63,443 nucleotides of DNA from Bacteroidales bacterium (lineage in GTDB: Bacteria; Bacteroidota; Bacteroidia; Bacteroidales; 4484-276): NCBI GenBank assembly GCA_035647615.1, contig DASRND010000027.1:1-63443 (forward strand), written 5' to 3'. Positions 53,557 to 61,535 of this stretch are shown one piece after another. The notes under the pieces are model-generated. The model did not search any database. It was given only the letters and a program-made list of their open reading frames with translations, and was not told the DNA's origin. Made by a program: the position numbers and the translations under genes. Position 1 is the stretch's first letter, and each line of letters begins with the position of its first letter.

Positions 53557-56262
53557 ATGAAAAACATGAACATCATATTTAGCATCAGCATTGTGCTGAT
53601 AATGTGTGTAGCGAACAGTGCTGCTGCACAATGCGTTCAATGCGAGGGCGGAATCGCTTCCGGAACCAACGCAAGCATAATTGGCACAAACAACATTGCC
53701 AGTGGTAATTCGTCCTTTGCCGGAGGAAAAGATTCTGAAGCAACAGGAAGGGAATCTTTTGCATTCGGCAAAAACGCAAAAGTAATAGGAAGCAGCCCTT
53801 TTGCTATTGCTATTGGACATGATGTAACCGCCTTCGGAGGTTCTTCTATTGTCCTAGGAAGAAATCTGATGACCACCACATCTGGTGCAATGATTATCGG
53901 TACAGGTTTTAATGATAGCATTAACAGTCTAAAAAATGAGGTGCCCTATTCCCTAATGATTGGCTTCAATTCCTCAAAACCTACATTTTTTGTAGGCGAA
54001 TCTTCTGGCTCGAGTGGAACCGGCAAAATCGGAATAGGAAACGTCACCGATCCGCAGGCCAAACTGCATATACTCGGAGACTATAATTCATACAATCCTA
54101 CCGAAGCTTCTTTGCTCATCGAGTCAGCTGGAAATCATTACTCAACCCTTTGGCTTGGGGATAAAGAACACAGCATCTATACCAAGCCTGGGTCTGATTT
54201 TAAATTTAGCACCAGCTTGAATACGGATTTTGTATTTGAAAATGGCAATGTGGGAATAGGAACAAATTCTCCCGAGCAAAAGCTCGATGTAAATGGAACA
54301 ATAAAAGCCACAGGATTTCAATTGGTGAACAATACGCAGGGTTTTGGTAAAATCCTGCAATCAGATGAATTTGGAAATGCGACCTGGGTCGATGCGCCGT
54401 CGGGAGCATGCGTACAATGCGATAGTACAACAAATACAGGAGAATTTTCATCAACACTTGGTAAAAAGACAACTGCTTCGGATTTCGCCTCATTTGCTTC
54501 AGGATACGAAGTATTATCTTCCAATGCCTTTAGTTTTGCACACGGAAAGTTTTTAACTGCATCGGGAGCAAATTCTTTAGCCATTGGCAGCTTTGCTATA
54601 GCAGAAAAATATTCTTCAATGGTTATTGGTGTTGGATTTAGTAATGATAATAGACTGAAGAATGATATCAGAAATTCGTTAATGATAGGGTTTGGGTCTA
54701 ATGTACCCACTTTTTTTATTGAGGGTTATCATGGAATGAACCGCACTGGCCGCATAGGCATCGGCAACGTTACCGCCCCCCAGGCTAAGCTCCACATCAG
54801 AGCAGATGAAAACTACGACACCGCAAGTGTATTTATCCAGGCTTTTAACGACAATAAACCTGCATACCTGTGGATGGGAAACAAGAACTTCGGGATACAT
54901 AAATATAGTACAACGCTTGAATTTTTGAGCGGTGGCGATTATGTGTTCGGTGGGGGTAATGTGGGAATAGGAACAAATTCTCCCGAGCAAAAGCTCGATG
55001 TAAATGGAACAATAAAAGCCACAGGATTTCAATTGATGAACAATACGCAGGGTTTTGGTAAAATCCTGCAATCCGATGAATTTGGAAATGCAACCTGGGT
55101 CGATCCATCGTCGGGAGCATGCGTCCAATGTGATGAAAATTCAAATCCTTCCGGACTTTATGCAAGTGTTATTGGGATTGAAAATACGGCTTCTGGAGAA
55201 GCAGCCTTTGCGTCAGGGAAAATAAATACTTCGCCGGGGGATTTCTCAACTAGCTTAGGGTATGGTAACAACGCTGAGGGGAAGTTTTCGTTGGCTGGTG
55301 GCGAAGAGTGCAGTGCAACCGGTCAACGTGCTTTTGCTTATGGCCAATTTGCCAGAGCCGAAGGGTCGAGGAGCCTGGCTCTCGGAAAATTTGTTTTGGC
55401 ATATGGGGCAAATTCTGTTGCAATCGGACGCTACGTAAAATCCGTTATTTCTGATGCAATGATTATCGGGTGTGGTATAGACACAAACAATTATATTGAA
55501 AACAACGAGGTTAGTACCTTAATGATCGGCTTCAACAGCAACCGCCACACATTTTTTGTCGATAAGGCTTCCGGCCTCAATACAACCGGGAAAATTGGTA
55601 TTGGCAATGTTACCGATCCTGAAGCTAAACTCCACATTCTTGGTGATAATGATCCATATAATACCGATGATGCGTCACTGTACATCGAATCTGCCGGCAG
55701 CTATTATTCAACAATTTATCTAGGCGACAAGAGCCATTTCATAAAAACCAAGCCAGGTAAAGATTTGGAATTCAATGCTGCCGGACAGGATTTTTATTTT
55801 AATAACGGCAATGCCGGTTTTGGAACTAACCAACCCGCTGCCAAAGTACAGGTAAAAGACGGCGACATCTTTATCGAAGACATCGACCGGGGCATCATCA
55901 TGAAGTCGCCCGACGGAAACTGCTGGCGCGGAACCGTCAATAACCAGGGGATGCTGGAGTTTACCCAGGTGGACTGCCAGACCCTGGAAACCGGTATTAA
56001 CAGTCCGGAGCCTTCCAACTCCAAACGCGTAAAAATCTATCCAAACCCAGTAGGAAACCAGGTTTTTATTAATTGCGAGGAAACCCTTGCCGGACTGCAA
56101 CTGGAAATCAGCGACATCAACGGACGACTTATCCTCAGTCAGAAACTCAGAAACACTGAAAACTCCATCGACGTTTCCACCTATCAGCCCGGCACTTATC
56201 TTTTCAGGCTCACCGATAAAAACGGAAAGCTGGTGGCTACGGAAAAGGTGATTAAAGAGTAG
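53557..56262 (+). CDS. Large secreted protein with YadA-head-like repeats and T9SS sorting domain
   Basis: A 901-residue protein. Signal peptide MKNMNIIFSISIVLIMCVAN (cleavage near SAAAQ). Three long modules begin with CVQC (C26, ~C285, ~C522). Each has short S-x-A-x-G repeats (GNSSFAGGKDSEATGRESFA) typical of the left-handed beta-roll of YadA-type adhesin heads, then a S-LMIGF-N segment, TGKIGIGNVTDPQAKLHI and, in modules 1 and 2, NVGIGTNSPEQKLDVNGTI. Residues ~820-901 form a type IX secretion C-terminal sorting domain (VKIYPNPVG, LTDKNGKLVATEKVIKE). It is thus probably an outer-surface or secreted adhesin-like protein. DNA at 54247-54423 and 54958-55134 is about 95% identical. It is bracketed by three copies of a short repeat element. 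Confidence 0.85.
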   Translation: MKNMNIIFSISIVLIMCVANSAAAQCVQCEGGIASGTNASIIGTNNIASGNSSFAGGKDSEATGRESFAFGKNAKVIGSSPFAIAIGHDVTAFGGSSIVLGRNLMTTTSGAMIIGTGFNDSINSLKNEVPYSLMIGFNSSKPTFFVGESSGSSGTGKIGIGNVTDPQAKLHILGDYNSYNPTEASLLIESAGNHYSTLWLGDKEHSIYTKPGSDFKFSTSLNTDFVFENGNVGIGTNSPEQKLDVNGTIKATGFQLVNNTQGFGKILQSDEFGNATWVDAPSGACVQCDSTTNTGEFSSTLGKKTTASDFASFASGYEVLSSNAFSFAHGKFLTASGANSLAIGSFAIAEKYSSMVIGVGFSNDNRLKNDIRNSLMIGFGSNVPTFFIEGYHGMNRTGRIGIGNVTAPQAKLHIRADENYDTASVFIQAFNDNKPAYLWMGNKNFGIHKYSTTLEFLSGGDYVFGGGNVGIGTNSPEQKLDVNGTIKATGFQLMNNTQGFGKILQSDEFGNATWVDPSSGACVQCDENSNPSGLYASVIGIENTASGEAAFASGKINTSPGDFSTSLGYGNNAEGKFSLAGGEECSATGQRAFAYGQFARAEGSRSLALGKFVLAYGANSVAIGRYVKSVISDAMIIGCGIDTNNYIENNEVSTLMIGFNSNRHTFFVDKASGLNTTGKIGIGNVTDPEAKLHILGDNDPYNTDDASLYIESAGSYYSTIYLGDKSHFIKTKPGKDLEFNAAGQDFYFNNGNAGFGTNQPAAKVQVKDGDIFIEDIDRGIIMKSPDGNCWRGTVNNQGMLEFTQVDCQTLETGINSPEPSNSKRVKIYPNPVGNQVFINCEETLAGLQLEISDINGRLILSQKLRNTENSIDVSTYQPGTYLFRLTDKNGKLVATEKVIKE

Positions 56263-56303
56263 GTGGGTTAATTTCATCGCGTAACTCCCAGGTAATTTAT
56301 TAG

Positions 56304-56380
56304 TCACCTGGTGAATTCGGCTTGAGCAGCGTGCTAAAGTTCAAAATACCGCCCGGCTGCCCGAGCAATTCATCGGGTGA
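56304..56380. repeat. 77-bp element with terminal inverted repeats, copy C
   Basis: TCACCTGGTGAATT ... ATTCATCGGGTGA, same orientation as copies A and B, with the shared TTCAAAATACCG core but a diverged GCCCGGCTGCCCGAGC centre. It begins 42 bp after the stop of the 901-residue gene, so copies A/B and C bracket that gene. It occupies most of the gap to the convergent response regulator. Confidence 0.75.
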
Positions 56381-56422
56381 CTTCCAGGTTCCTAAGGCGA
56401 TGAACATTGTGTCTTTATTTCG

Positions 56423-57124
56423 TCATGTCGCGAGCAGAGCCGCCACCACATCGCGGTAGGTTATCCCAATAGGAATTTCAAAATCTTTTATAAAAATTTC
56501 TGAGCTTGAAAAGCTTTCAATTTTCATCCTGTTTACCAAAAACCCCCTATGCACCCTAAGGAATTGCTGGGCAGGCAGTTTCGCTTCCATACCCACCAGC
56601 CGATCGTAAACATCCAGTTTTGAATTGTGTGTGTGGATGCGGATAAAATCGTCCATGCTCTCGATAAATAAAATTTCTTTGATAAAAACTTTGTGAAAAC
56701 GTTTGTTTGCCTTAAGAATAAGAAATCCCAGATGGGTGGCATCGGAATTTTCGAGAACGGGCTTATCCGATACCGCCTCGTAAAACCGGTTGACGGCTTT
56801 CATAAATCGCTCCAGCGAGATGGGTTTCAATAAATAATCGAGCACCTGGAAATCGAAGGCCTCAGCAGCATAATTGCGGTGGGCGGTGGTAATGATGACT
56901 TTGGGCAGTAAGCTTAACGTTTTTAATAAACCAAAGCCGGTAATGGCAGGCATCTCGATATCGAGGAAGAGTAAATCCACAGGATGTTTGGCCAGGTATT
57001 GCGAGGCAGCCAGCGGACAGGTAAACGTTCCGGTCGCACGCAAATTCTCTATCTGTGCCAGGTGGTTTTGCAATACCTCGATGGCCATAGGTTCGTCGTC
57101 AATAATCACACACTTGTATTCCAT
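56423..57124 (-). CDS. LytTR-family response regulator
   Basis: A 233-residue protein. The receiver domain (1-~120) has CVIIDDEPMAIEVL and phospho-acceptor Asp in LLFLDIEMPAITGFG, with the conserved Lys in DYLLKPISLERF. The C-terminal LytTR DNA-binding domain (~135-233) has FIESMDDFIRIHT, LPAQQFLRVHRGFLVN and the terminal EIFIKDFEIPIG-type strand. The partner histidine kinase is immediately upstream (15-bp gap). Likely targets include the divergent small membrane-protein gene. Confidence 0.95.
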   Translation of the reverse strand: MEYKCVIIDDEPMAIEVLQNHLAQIENLRATGTFTCPLAASQYLAKHPVDLLFLDIEMPAITGFGLLKTLSLLPKVIITTAHRNYAAEAFDFQVLDYLLKPISLERFMKAVNRFYEAVSDKPVLENSDATHLGFLILKANKRFHKVFIKEILFIESMDDFIRIHTHNSKLDVYDRLVGMEAKLPAQQFLRVHRGFLVNRMKIESFSSSEIFIKDFEIPIGITYRDVVAALLAT

Positions 57125-57139
57125 AGGTTTTGTAATTTA

Positions 57140-58192
57140 TCACACCGAATCCAGCGCGAGCGAAAGCTGCAATTTGTAACTATTCTCTGTCGCTTCAATT
57201 GTCAGTTGATGCTTACCTTCGTACAATATTGCCAACCGTTCTTTCACATTTTTTATCCCGATGCCCTTAATATCAGAATTTCTTCCCTTCGTATTGCAGG
57301 TATTAAAAGTTGTGAAAATCAGATTTTGATTTATGATCTTTCCATCGATTTTGATAAAATACTCCTGCCCGGTAGTGCTTTTTACATGTTTAAAACAGTT
57401 TTCGCAAAAAGGCAGCAAGATCAGCGGGGCAATCAAAAAGTTACTCTGCCCAACGGGCCACGAAATTTCAAGGTTTAAATCCTTAAACTTATGCTTTTCC
57501 AGAGCAATATAGTCTTTTAAAAAATCTATTTCTTTTTCGATAACAATCAGCTCATCATCGCAGCGGTAAAGCATATAATCCAACATATTCGAAAGATGAA
57601 TAATCAACTGTGGCGTTAGCTCCGACTTTTTAAGACTATGACCATAAATCAGGTTCAACGAATTAAATAGTGTGTGCGGGTGTAACTGGTTTTGCAGCAT
57701 TTTCAGGCGGGCTTCTTTCAGTTGTAAATCGGTGGAGATTTGCTGCTCGATCATGCGGTGCCTTTCCTCCTGCTGATAGAATGATTCTTTAACAAAATGA
57801 ATAGCTACACCCATAAGCACCACCAAATACATTCCCGCCGAAATAAAAAACAGATCAAAGTTGCCGCTTGGCATCCTACCCACATCAAATTCCCATATCG
57901 TAATAAAGGTAAAAATGGATAAGAGGGAGTTCATCCACAGCGAAACAATAATGGTGGCGGTGAGTAAATAAAAGAAAGCGTAGTATTTTTTATGAAAAAG
58001 AAAGCGGGGAACCAGCCAGTAATTGATGGCGTAGGTGGTGAGGACGACTATGGGCAGCTGCAAACACACGTAAAATAGGGTGTTGTAAGAATCCCGGTTA
58101 AAATGCCCGAAAAATAAGGAGAGGAAAACCACAACTACCATCCAGTAAAGGATATGAAGCAAGACTTTGTATTTGGGCTGTAGTAAAAACAT
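57140..58192 (-). CDS. LytS/YehU-type sensor histidine kinase
   Basis: A 350-residue protein: four transmembrane segments in residues ~10-135, a linker coiled coil, and a His-kinase domain in which LKEARLKMLQNQLHPHTLFN carries the phospho-accepting His, followed by an HATPase region with LILLPFCENCFKHV (N box) and GIGIKNVKERLAILY (G box). No extracellular sensor domain, so the signal is probably membrane-borne. Its start (58192) sits only 4 bp after a TAGATTTG box, so the mRNA may be leaderless. Confidence 0.93.
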   Translation of the reverse strand: MFLLQPKYKVLLHILYWMVVVVFLSLFFGHFNRDSYNTLFYVCLQLPIVVLTTYAINYWLVPRFLFHKKYYAFFYLLTATIIVSLWMNSLLSIFTFITIWEFDVGRMPSGNFDLFFISAGMYLVVLMGVAIHFVKESFYQQEERHRMIEQQISTDLQLKEARLKMLQNQLHPHTLFNSLNLIYGHSLKKSELTPQLIIHLSNMLDYMLYRCDDELIVIEKEIDFLKDYIALEKHKFKDLNLEISWPVGQSNFLIAPLILLPFCENCFKHVKSTTGQEYFIKIDGKIINQNLIFTTFNTCNTKGRNSDIKGIGIKNVKERLAILYEGKHQLTIEATENSYKLQLSLALDSV

Positions 58193-58196
58193 TGGG

Positions 58197-58225
58197 CAAA
58201 TCTAAAGAAATATGCTTTTAGCAAA
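58197..58225 (-). promoter_or_regulatory. Promoter-like boxes of the sensor kinase gene
   Basis: Minus-strand TTTG (58222-58225), a 17-bp spacer and TAGATTTG (58197-58204). The spacer is two bases shorter than the usual 19-21. The predicted transcript start falls about at the ATG. Confidence 0.5.
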
Positions 58226-58264
58226 TTGCTTTTCCCCCGAAAGCATGGTTTTATCCCCCGAATG

Positions 58265-58303
58265 CAGTCTGCAGAAAACAGTCTGCGGTAAGTCGCAGAC
58301 TGT
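58265..58303. promoter_or_regulatory. CAGTCTGC repeats and hairpin, candidate operator in the divergent region
   Basis: Two direct copies of CAGTCTGC at 58265-58272 and 58279-58286, 14 bp apart, are followed by the inverse GCAGACTG (58295-58302). The second and third make a 10-bp perfect stem (ACAGTCTGCG / CGCAGACTGT, 58278-58303). LytTR regulators bind direct repeats about one to one and a half helical turns apart, so this is a plausible site for the neighbouring regulator. It lies between the kinase gene and the plus-strand gene at 58427. Confidence 0.45.
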
Positions 58304-58426
58304 GGAGTACCCAATTCTTTTCAGGGGATTTATCCCGTCATTCGGGGAAAAGATTTTTTTATAAAACAAACCTCTACTACTATTGCCGGTAATTCATTCA
58401 ATGTTAATTTTAAAAATTCAAAAACT

Positions 58427-58792
58427 ATGAGAGAATTCTTAATCACCGGTGGAATTGAAGGTATGGCCTTTATCCTTATTTTAGGCATTGTCGTGCTTAT
58501 CGTTAGCATCATCGAAATCGCGCGAAGGGTTTCCAAACTCCCGCTTACCCAACTGGACCACAAGCTGCTTTTGTCCATTCCTTCGCTGGGTGGAATAGCG
58601 CTGCTTTTTGGCTTGTTTTATCAGATACTTGGATTATACCAGGCCTTCCAGCATATCCAAATGTACGGAGACATAGCGCCACAGATCATCATGGGCGGTG
58701 TTTTCGTCTCGTTCTACTCAACTCTGTTTGGGTTGGGCGTGGGACTGATTTCCTTTGTTATTTGGTATGTGGTGAAGATGGTGTGGCGGTAG
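58427..58792 (+). CDS. Small MotA/TolQ/ExbB-like membrane protein
   Basis: A 121-residue protein with three predicted transmembrane segments: IEGMAFILILGIVVLIVSII, LLLSIPSLGGIALLFGLFYQ and a third from VFVSFYSTLFGLGVGLISF to the end. The last two, with LGGIALLFGLFYQILGLYQAF and MGGVFVSFYSTLFGLGVGLI, resemble the two helices of the proton-channel family that line the pore in ExbB/TolQ/MotA. It is much shorter than those and no partner ExbD/TolR is adjacent. Function unknown; likely controlled by the divergent two-component system. Confidence 0.6.
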   Translation: MREFLITGGIEGMAFILILGIVVLIVSIIEIARRVSKLPLTQLDHKLLLSIPSLGGIALLFGLFYQILGLYQAFQHIQMYGDIAPQIIMGGVFVSFYSTLFGLGVGLISFVIWYVVKMVWR

Positions 58793-58900
58793 TTTGGCTT
58801 GAAGTCACCGTCTGAATTCTGCTTAAGATTAGTGTAGCACCTAATTAAACGGTTGCACTGAAGCGTGGAGCTATTCACGGTATGGCTTTTTCCGATTTAG

Positions 58901-58939
58901 CAAAACCCTGATAGAGCTCGAAGCCCTGTCAGGGTTTTG
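58901..58939. terminator. Bidirectional terminator between convergent genes
   Basis: CAAAACCCTGA (58901-58911) pairs with TCAGGGTTTTG (58929-58939), an 11-bp perfect stem with A/T-rich ends that serves as T-run in both directions. It lies between the plus-strand membrane gene and the convergent GT-C gene. Confidence 0.65.
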
Positions 58940-58997
58940 TCAATTAATCTTACCCCTTTAAAATAATTATTGTCAACCTTTCTATCCCATCCCACTT

Positions 58998-60845
58998 CTA
59001 TCTTTTCCTCTCAAAAACCTCCACTTCCAGATTATCAATGTAGGCCTTGGCATTGCGGGGATTCCAAACATAAACACTAAGTTCTTCATCCCGCGAACGG
59101 GCTTCCGGTGTCAGGTAATCCAAAGTCATGGTGTTCCATTCGTTGAGCTTGATGGGTTCAAGCATTCTATCGGTACTCATACTTCTCCATTTATGCGCCA
59201 CACCGCCGTAACTAAAGGTTACGACGAGGAACAAATCGTGCCCTGAAAGTTCTTCGGTAGGATAAAACTTAACAGCAGCCCGTATCCAGGCATAGTAATC
59301 ATCGGTTATTTCATCGAAGGTGGCCGTAATGGAAGGTGTGTAAACATAGGTACTGTCGAGCCTGATGGAATATTTTCCATCGAAAACAATGCTTGTATCA
59401 AAAAACTGCTCCTTGTACGCCACAGGTTCCTCATAACTTTCAAATCCTAATTGCTTCTTGTTGTAATTTTCCTCATCCGAAAAAATGTCGATGCCAGTTG
59501 CTGAGCGATCAATGAGCAAAAGCTTCCTGTCCTGATTGGTTACATGCTTTTTAAGAAAAGTAGCGAAGTAGTATTCCTTTGTCATTCTGGAACCATGAAT
59601 GATCCCCAAAGCGATTTGCCTGGATTGAAAAATATTGACTGCAGCGAAAAGTATAAAGATGATCGCTGCAGCAATTTTTACAACTGTTCTTTTATTGAGT
59701 AGAAATTGAATGAAATATCCAAGGGGAATGGCCAGCAGCGCATACATCTGGATGAAGGCCCTATAGCCATAGCTGATAAGGCTTGTGAAACATGAAATAA
59801 GATAAAGGTTCAACAGGAACACCACAAAAACAGCCCAAAATATTTCCCTATTCTTTTTATACATGAAATAAAATCCCCAAATGGCACAAATCATCAGCGG
59901 AGAATAAATCAACCAGCCTTTGCGGAAACTAAACAGTACCCACCAAAATCGTGGATGCAAAAGGTCGAGGGCAGAACCCGGATCGTTGTAGGGAAAGAAT
60001 AAAAAATTCCCTGTAGCAGTTTTCCAGTAAAGCATCTGCAAAACCAGAAAAATAAGCCCGGTACCTGCAAACAAAAGCATTTGTTTCCAATGCCTAAAAA
60101 ATATAGCCGGTTTTTCTTTCAATGTTTTCCATCCTGAAACGCCCCACAATAAAATAAGAAACAGAATGGTAAATTCGCCAGGGCGACTGATGATTAAGAG
60201 GCCGGAAAAAAATCCCATAGCAATGGCAGAGCTTGTTTTCTTTTCTTTGTACCATTTGATTACAAACCAGATGAGGATAGCAGTAACTGCAAATAAATAA
60301 ACATGGGGTGTGTCGTTACCGATGGTTGAGAAAAAATAAAGGTTGGTTCCAATAAATAGGAAGATCAATGTCAGCGAAGTGACAACATCGCTGAAGAATT
60401 CGAGCAATACCTTTCGTAAAAAGAAGATTCCGGTGATAAAAAAAAAGAGACTCCAGCCCAATAAACCCCAATAGTATGGATCGGAGAAACCATCGGCCGG
60501 ATAATCCGTGTTCAAGGCAATGATGTGCCCGGCAGTAAATCCTGGAAGGTAAAGGATGGACATCCCCATAAAAAACCTGATCACCTTGTTGTCTTGGTTG
60601 CCACGGTCGAATTGGTAATAGGTGGGGGTACTTTTGTATTTTTGGTTGATGTTTTCAACCCAGCTAAAATCTTTTATCTTAATGTCATCGTAAATAAAAA
60701 GTGCCGGTAGATACATGTAATAACCAAAGTTATCATAGGCCAGATAATTAGTGTGTTGGTTTGAAATTCGTTGATAGCTAATAAACACACTTAGCAGAAT
60801 TACAACAATCAAAGAAATGTATGCCGATTTTTTTAAACGATTCAT
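58998..60845 (-). CDS. GT-C-like polytopic membrane protein with C-terminal extracytoplasmic domain
   Basis: About 615 residues when started at the ATG at 60845 (MNRLKKSAYISLIVVILLSV). A longer in-frame start at 61052 is rejected: its first 69 codons are antisense to an orphan T9SS sorting-domain fragment, and a TATTTTTG -7 box (60879-60886) lies inside that extension. About eleven hydrophobic helices up to residue ~440 and a first-loop acidic segment (YLAYDNFGYYMYLPALFIYDD) resemble GT-C/ArnT-PMT-type glycosyltransferases. The last ~150 residues look like a beta-sandwich. A lipid-linked-sugar transferase role is likely by fold, but no donor or acceptor can be named. Codon use is AT-richer than neighbours. 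Confidence 0.65.
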   Translation of the reverse strand: MNRLKKSAYISLIVVILLSVFISYQRISNQHTNYLAYDNFGYYMYLPALFIYDDIKIKDFSWVENINQKYKSTPTYYQFDRGNQDNKVIRFFMGMSILYLPGFTAGHIIALNTDYPADGFSDPYYWGLLGWSLFFFITGIFFLRKVLLEFFSDVVTSLTLIFLFIGTNLYFFSTIGNDTPHVYLFAVTAILIWFVIKWYKEKKTSSAIAMGFFSGLLIISRPGEFTILFLILLWGVSGWKTLKEKPAIFFRHWKQMLLFAGTGLIFLVLQMLYWKTATGNFLFFPYNDPGSALDLLHPRFWWVLFSFRKGWLIYSPLMICAIWGFYFMYKKNREIFWAVFVVFLLNLYLISCFTSLISYGYRAFIQMYALLAIPLGYFIQFLLNKRTVVKIAAAIIFILFAAVNIFQSRQIALGIIHGSRMTKEYYFATFLKKHVTNQDRKLLLIDRSATGIDIFSDEENYNKKQLGFESYEEPVAYKEQFFDTSIVFDGKYSIRLDSTYVYTPSITATFDEITDDYYAWIRAAVKFYPTEELSGHDLFLVVTFSYGGVAHKWRSMSTDRMLEPIKLNEWNTMTLDYLTPEARSRDEELSVYVWNPRNAKAYIDNLEVEVFERKR

Positions 60846-60935
60846 AGACTGCCTTTTTAAAACCGAATATTTTCGTTGCAAAAATAGTTTTATTGTTCTA
60901 CGCTTTGTATTTTTCTTGTCTTTCAGAATGGCAGG

Positions 60936-61070
60936 CTTATCCCTAGTCAGAAGCTCAGAAACAGTTAGAGCTCCATCGACCCTTCCACTTATCAGCCCGG
61001 TACTTATATTTTCAGGCTCACCGATAAAAACGGAAAGATGGTGGCCACGCACAAAGTGATAAAGGAGTAG
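60936..61070 (+). pseudogene. Orphan fragment of a T9SS C-terminal sorting domain
   Basis: The last ~45 codons before the TAG at 61068-61070 read ...FRLTDKNGKMVATHKVIKE, nearly the same as the end of the 901-residue protein (LTDKNGKLVATEKVIKE), and the DNA match extends back to about 60936 (ATCAGCCCGG, TTTTCAGGCTCACCGATAAA). There is no ORF upstream to supply a protein. It is the leftover 3' end of a lost paralogue on the plus strand. Confidence 0.8.
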
Positions 61071-61104
61071 GTGTGTTTAATTTTTTAAATTGATCACTCT
61101 TCCT

Positions 61105-61143
61105 TAAAAAACTGCAGGCACTTCCCACCCGGAAAGTGCCTGC
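61105..61143 (-). terminator. Intrinsic terminator of the biotin carrier / carboxyltransferase operon
   Basis: GCAGGCACTTCC and GGAAAGTGCCTGC (61114-61143) form a strong stem with one bulge and loop CACCC. On the minus strand it is followed by TTTTTT (61106-61111), 32 bp after the carrier-protein stop. Confidence 0.85.
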
Positions 61144-61175
61144 GCTATTTTTAAAATATGGTAGCCGACAAATTT

Positions 61176-61502
61176 CTACTGAAACTCTATCAGCAGGAAA
61201 TCTTTGGCTACAGCCTGGCCGGTTTTTACATAAACGGCTTTTATCACGCCGTCCATGGGAGCTTTGATGATATTCTGCATTTTCATGGCTTCGAGTATCA
61301 TCAGCTCATCGTTCATTTTTACGCGTGACCGGCGTTTAATATACACCGCTTTGATGGTGCCCGGAATGAACGCTTTTATTTTTTTGATGTTGGGCGGCTC
61401 GTAAGGCTTACGGTTCAAATATTTGCGTGTGAGGGTTGTGCGGTATTTTACCTCATCAACCCACAAACTCCTATAGTCGAGTTCTTTTTCTTCGTTATCC
61501 AT
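61176..61502 (-). CDS. Biotin carboxyl carrier protein of an acyl-CoA carboxylase/decarboxylase
   Basis: A 108-residue protein. The last ~70 residues form a biotinyl domain with the biotin site EAMKMQN (Lys within LMILEAMKMQNIIKAPMDG). The N-terminal ~40 residues are charged and unrecognised. It is 33 bp downstream of the carboxyltransferase gene and should carry carboxy-biotin to or from it. No biotin carboxylase (accC-like) gene is visible between or beside them in the window; it may lie further on or elsewhere, or the complex may be the sodium-pumping methylmalonyl-CoA decarboxylase. Confidence 0.9.
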   Translation of the reverse strand: MDNEEKELDYRSLWVDEVKYRTTLTRKYLNRKPYEPPNIKKIKAFIPGTIKAVYIKRRSRVKMNDELMILEAMKMQNIIKAPMDGVIKAVYVKTGQAVAKDFLLIEFQ

Positions 61503-61535
61503 AGATTTAAAATGATTTGCGTTTGACGGTATTGA

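Noticed and set aside
60846-61052. N-terminal 69-codon extension of the GT-C membrane protein
   Set aside because: It is antisense to a T9SS sorting-domain fragment and covers a -7 promoter box; the ATG at 60845 precedes a normal membrane start.
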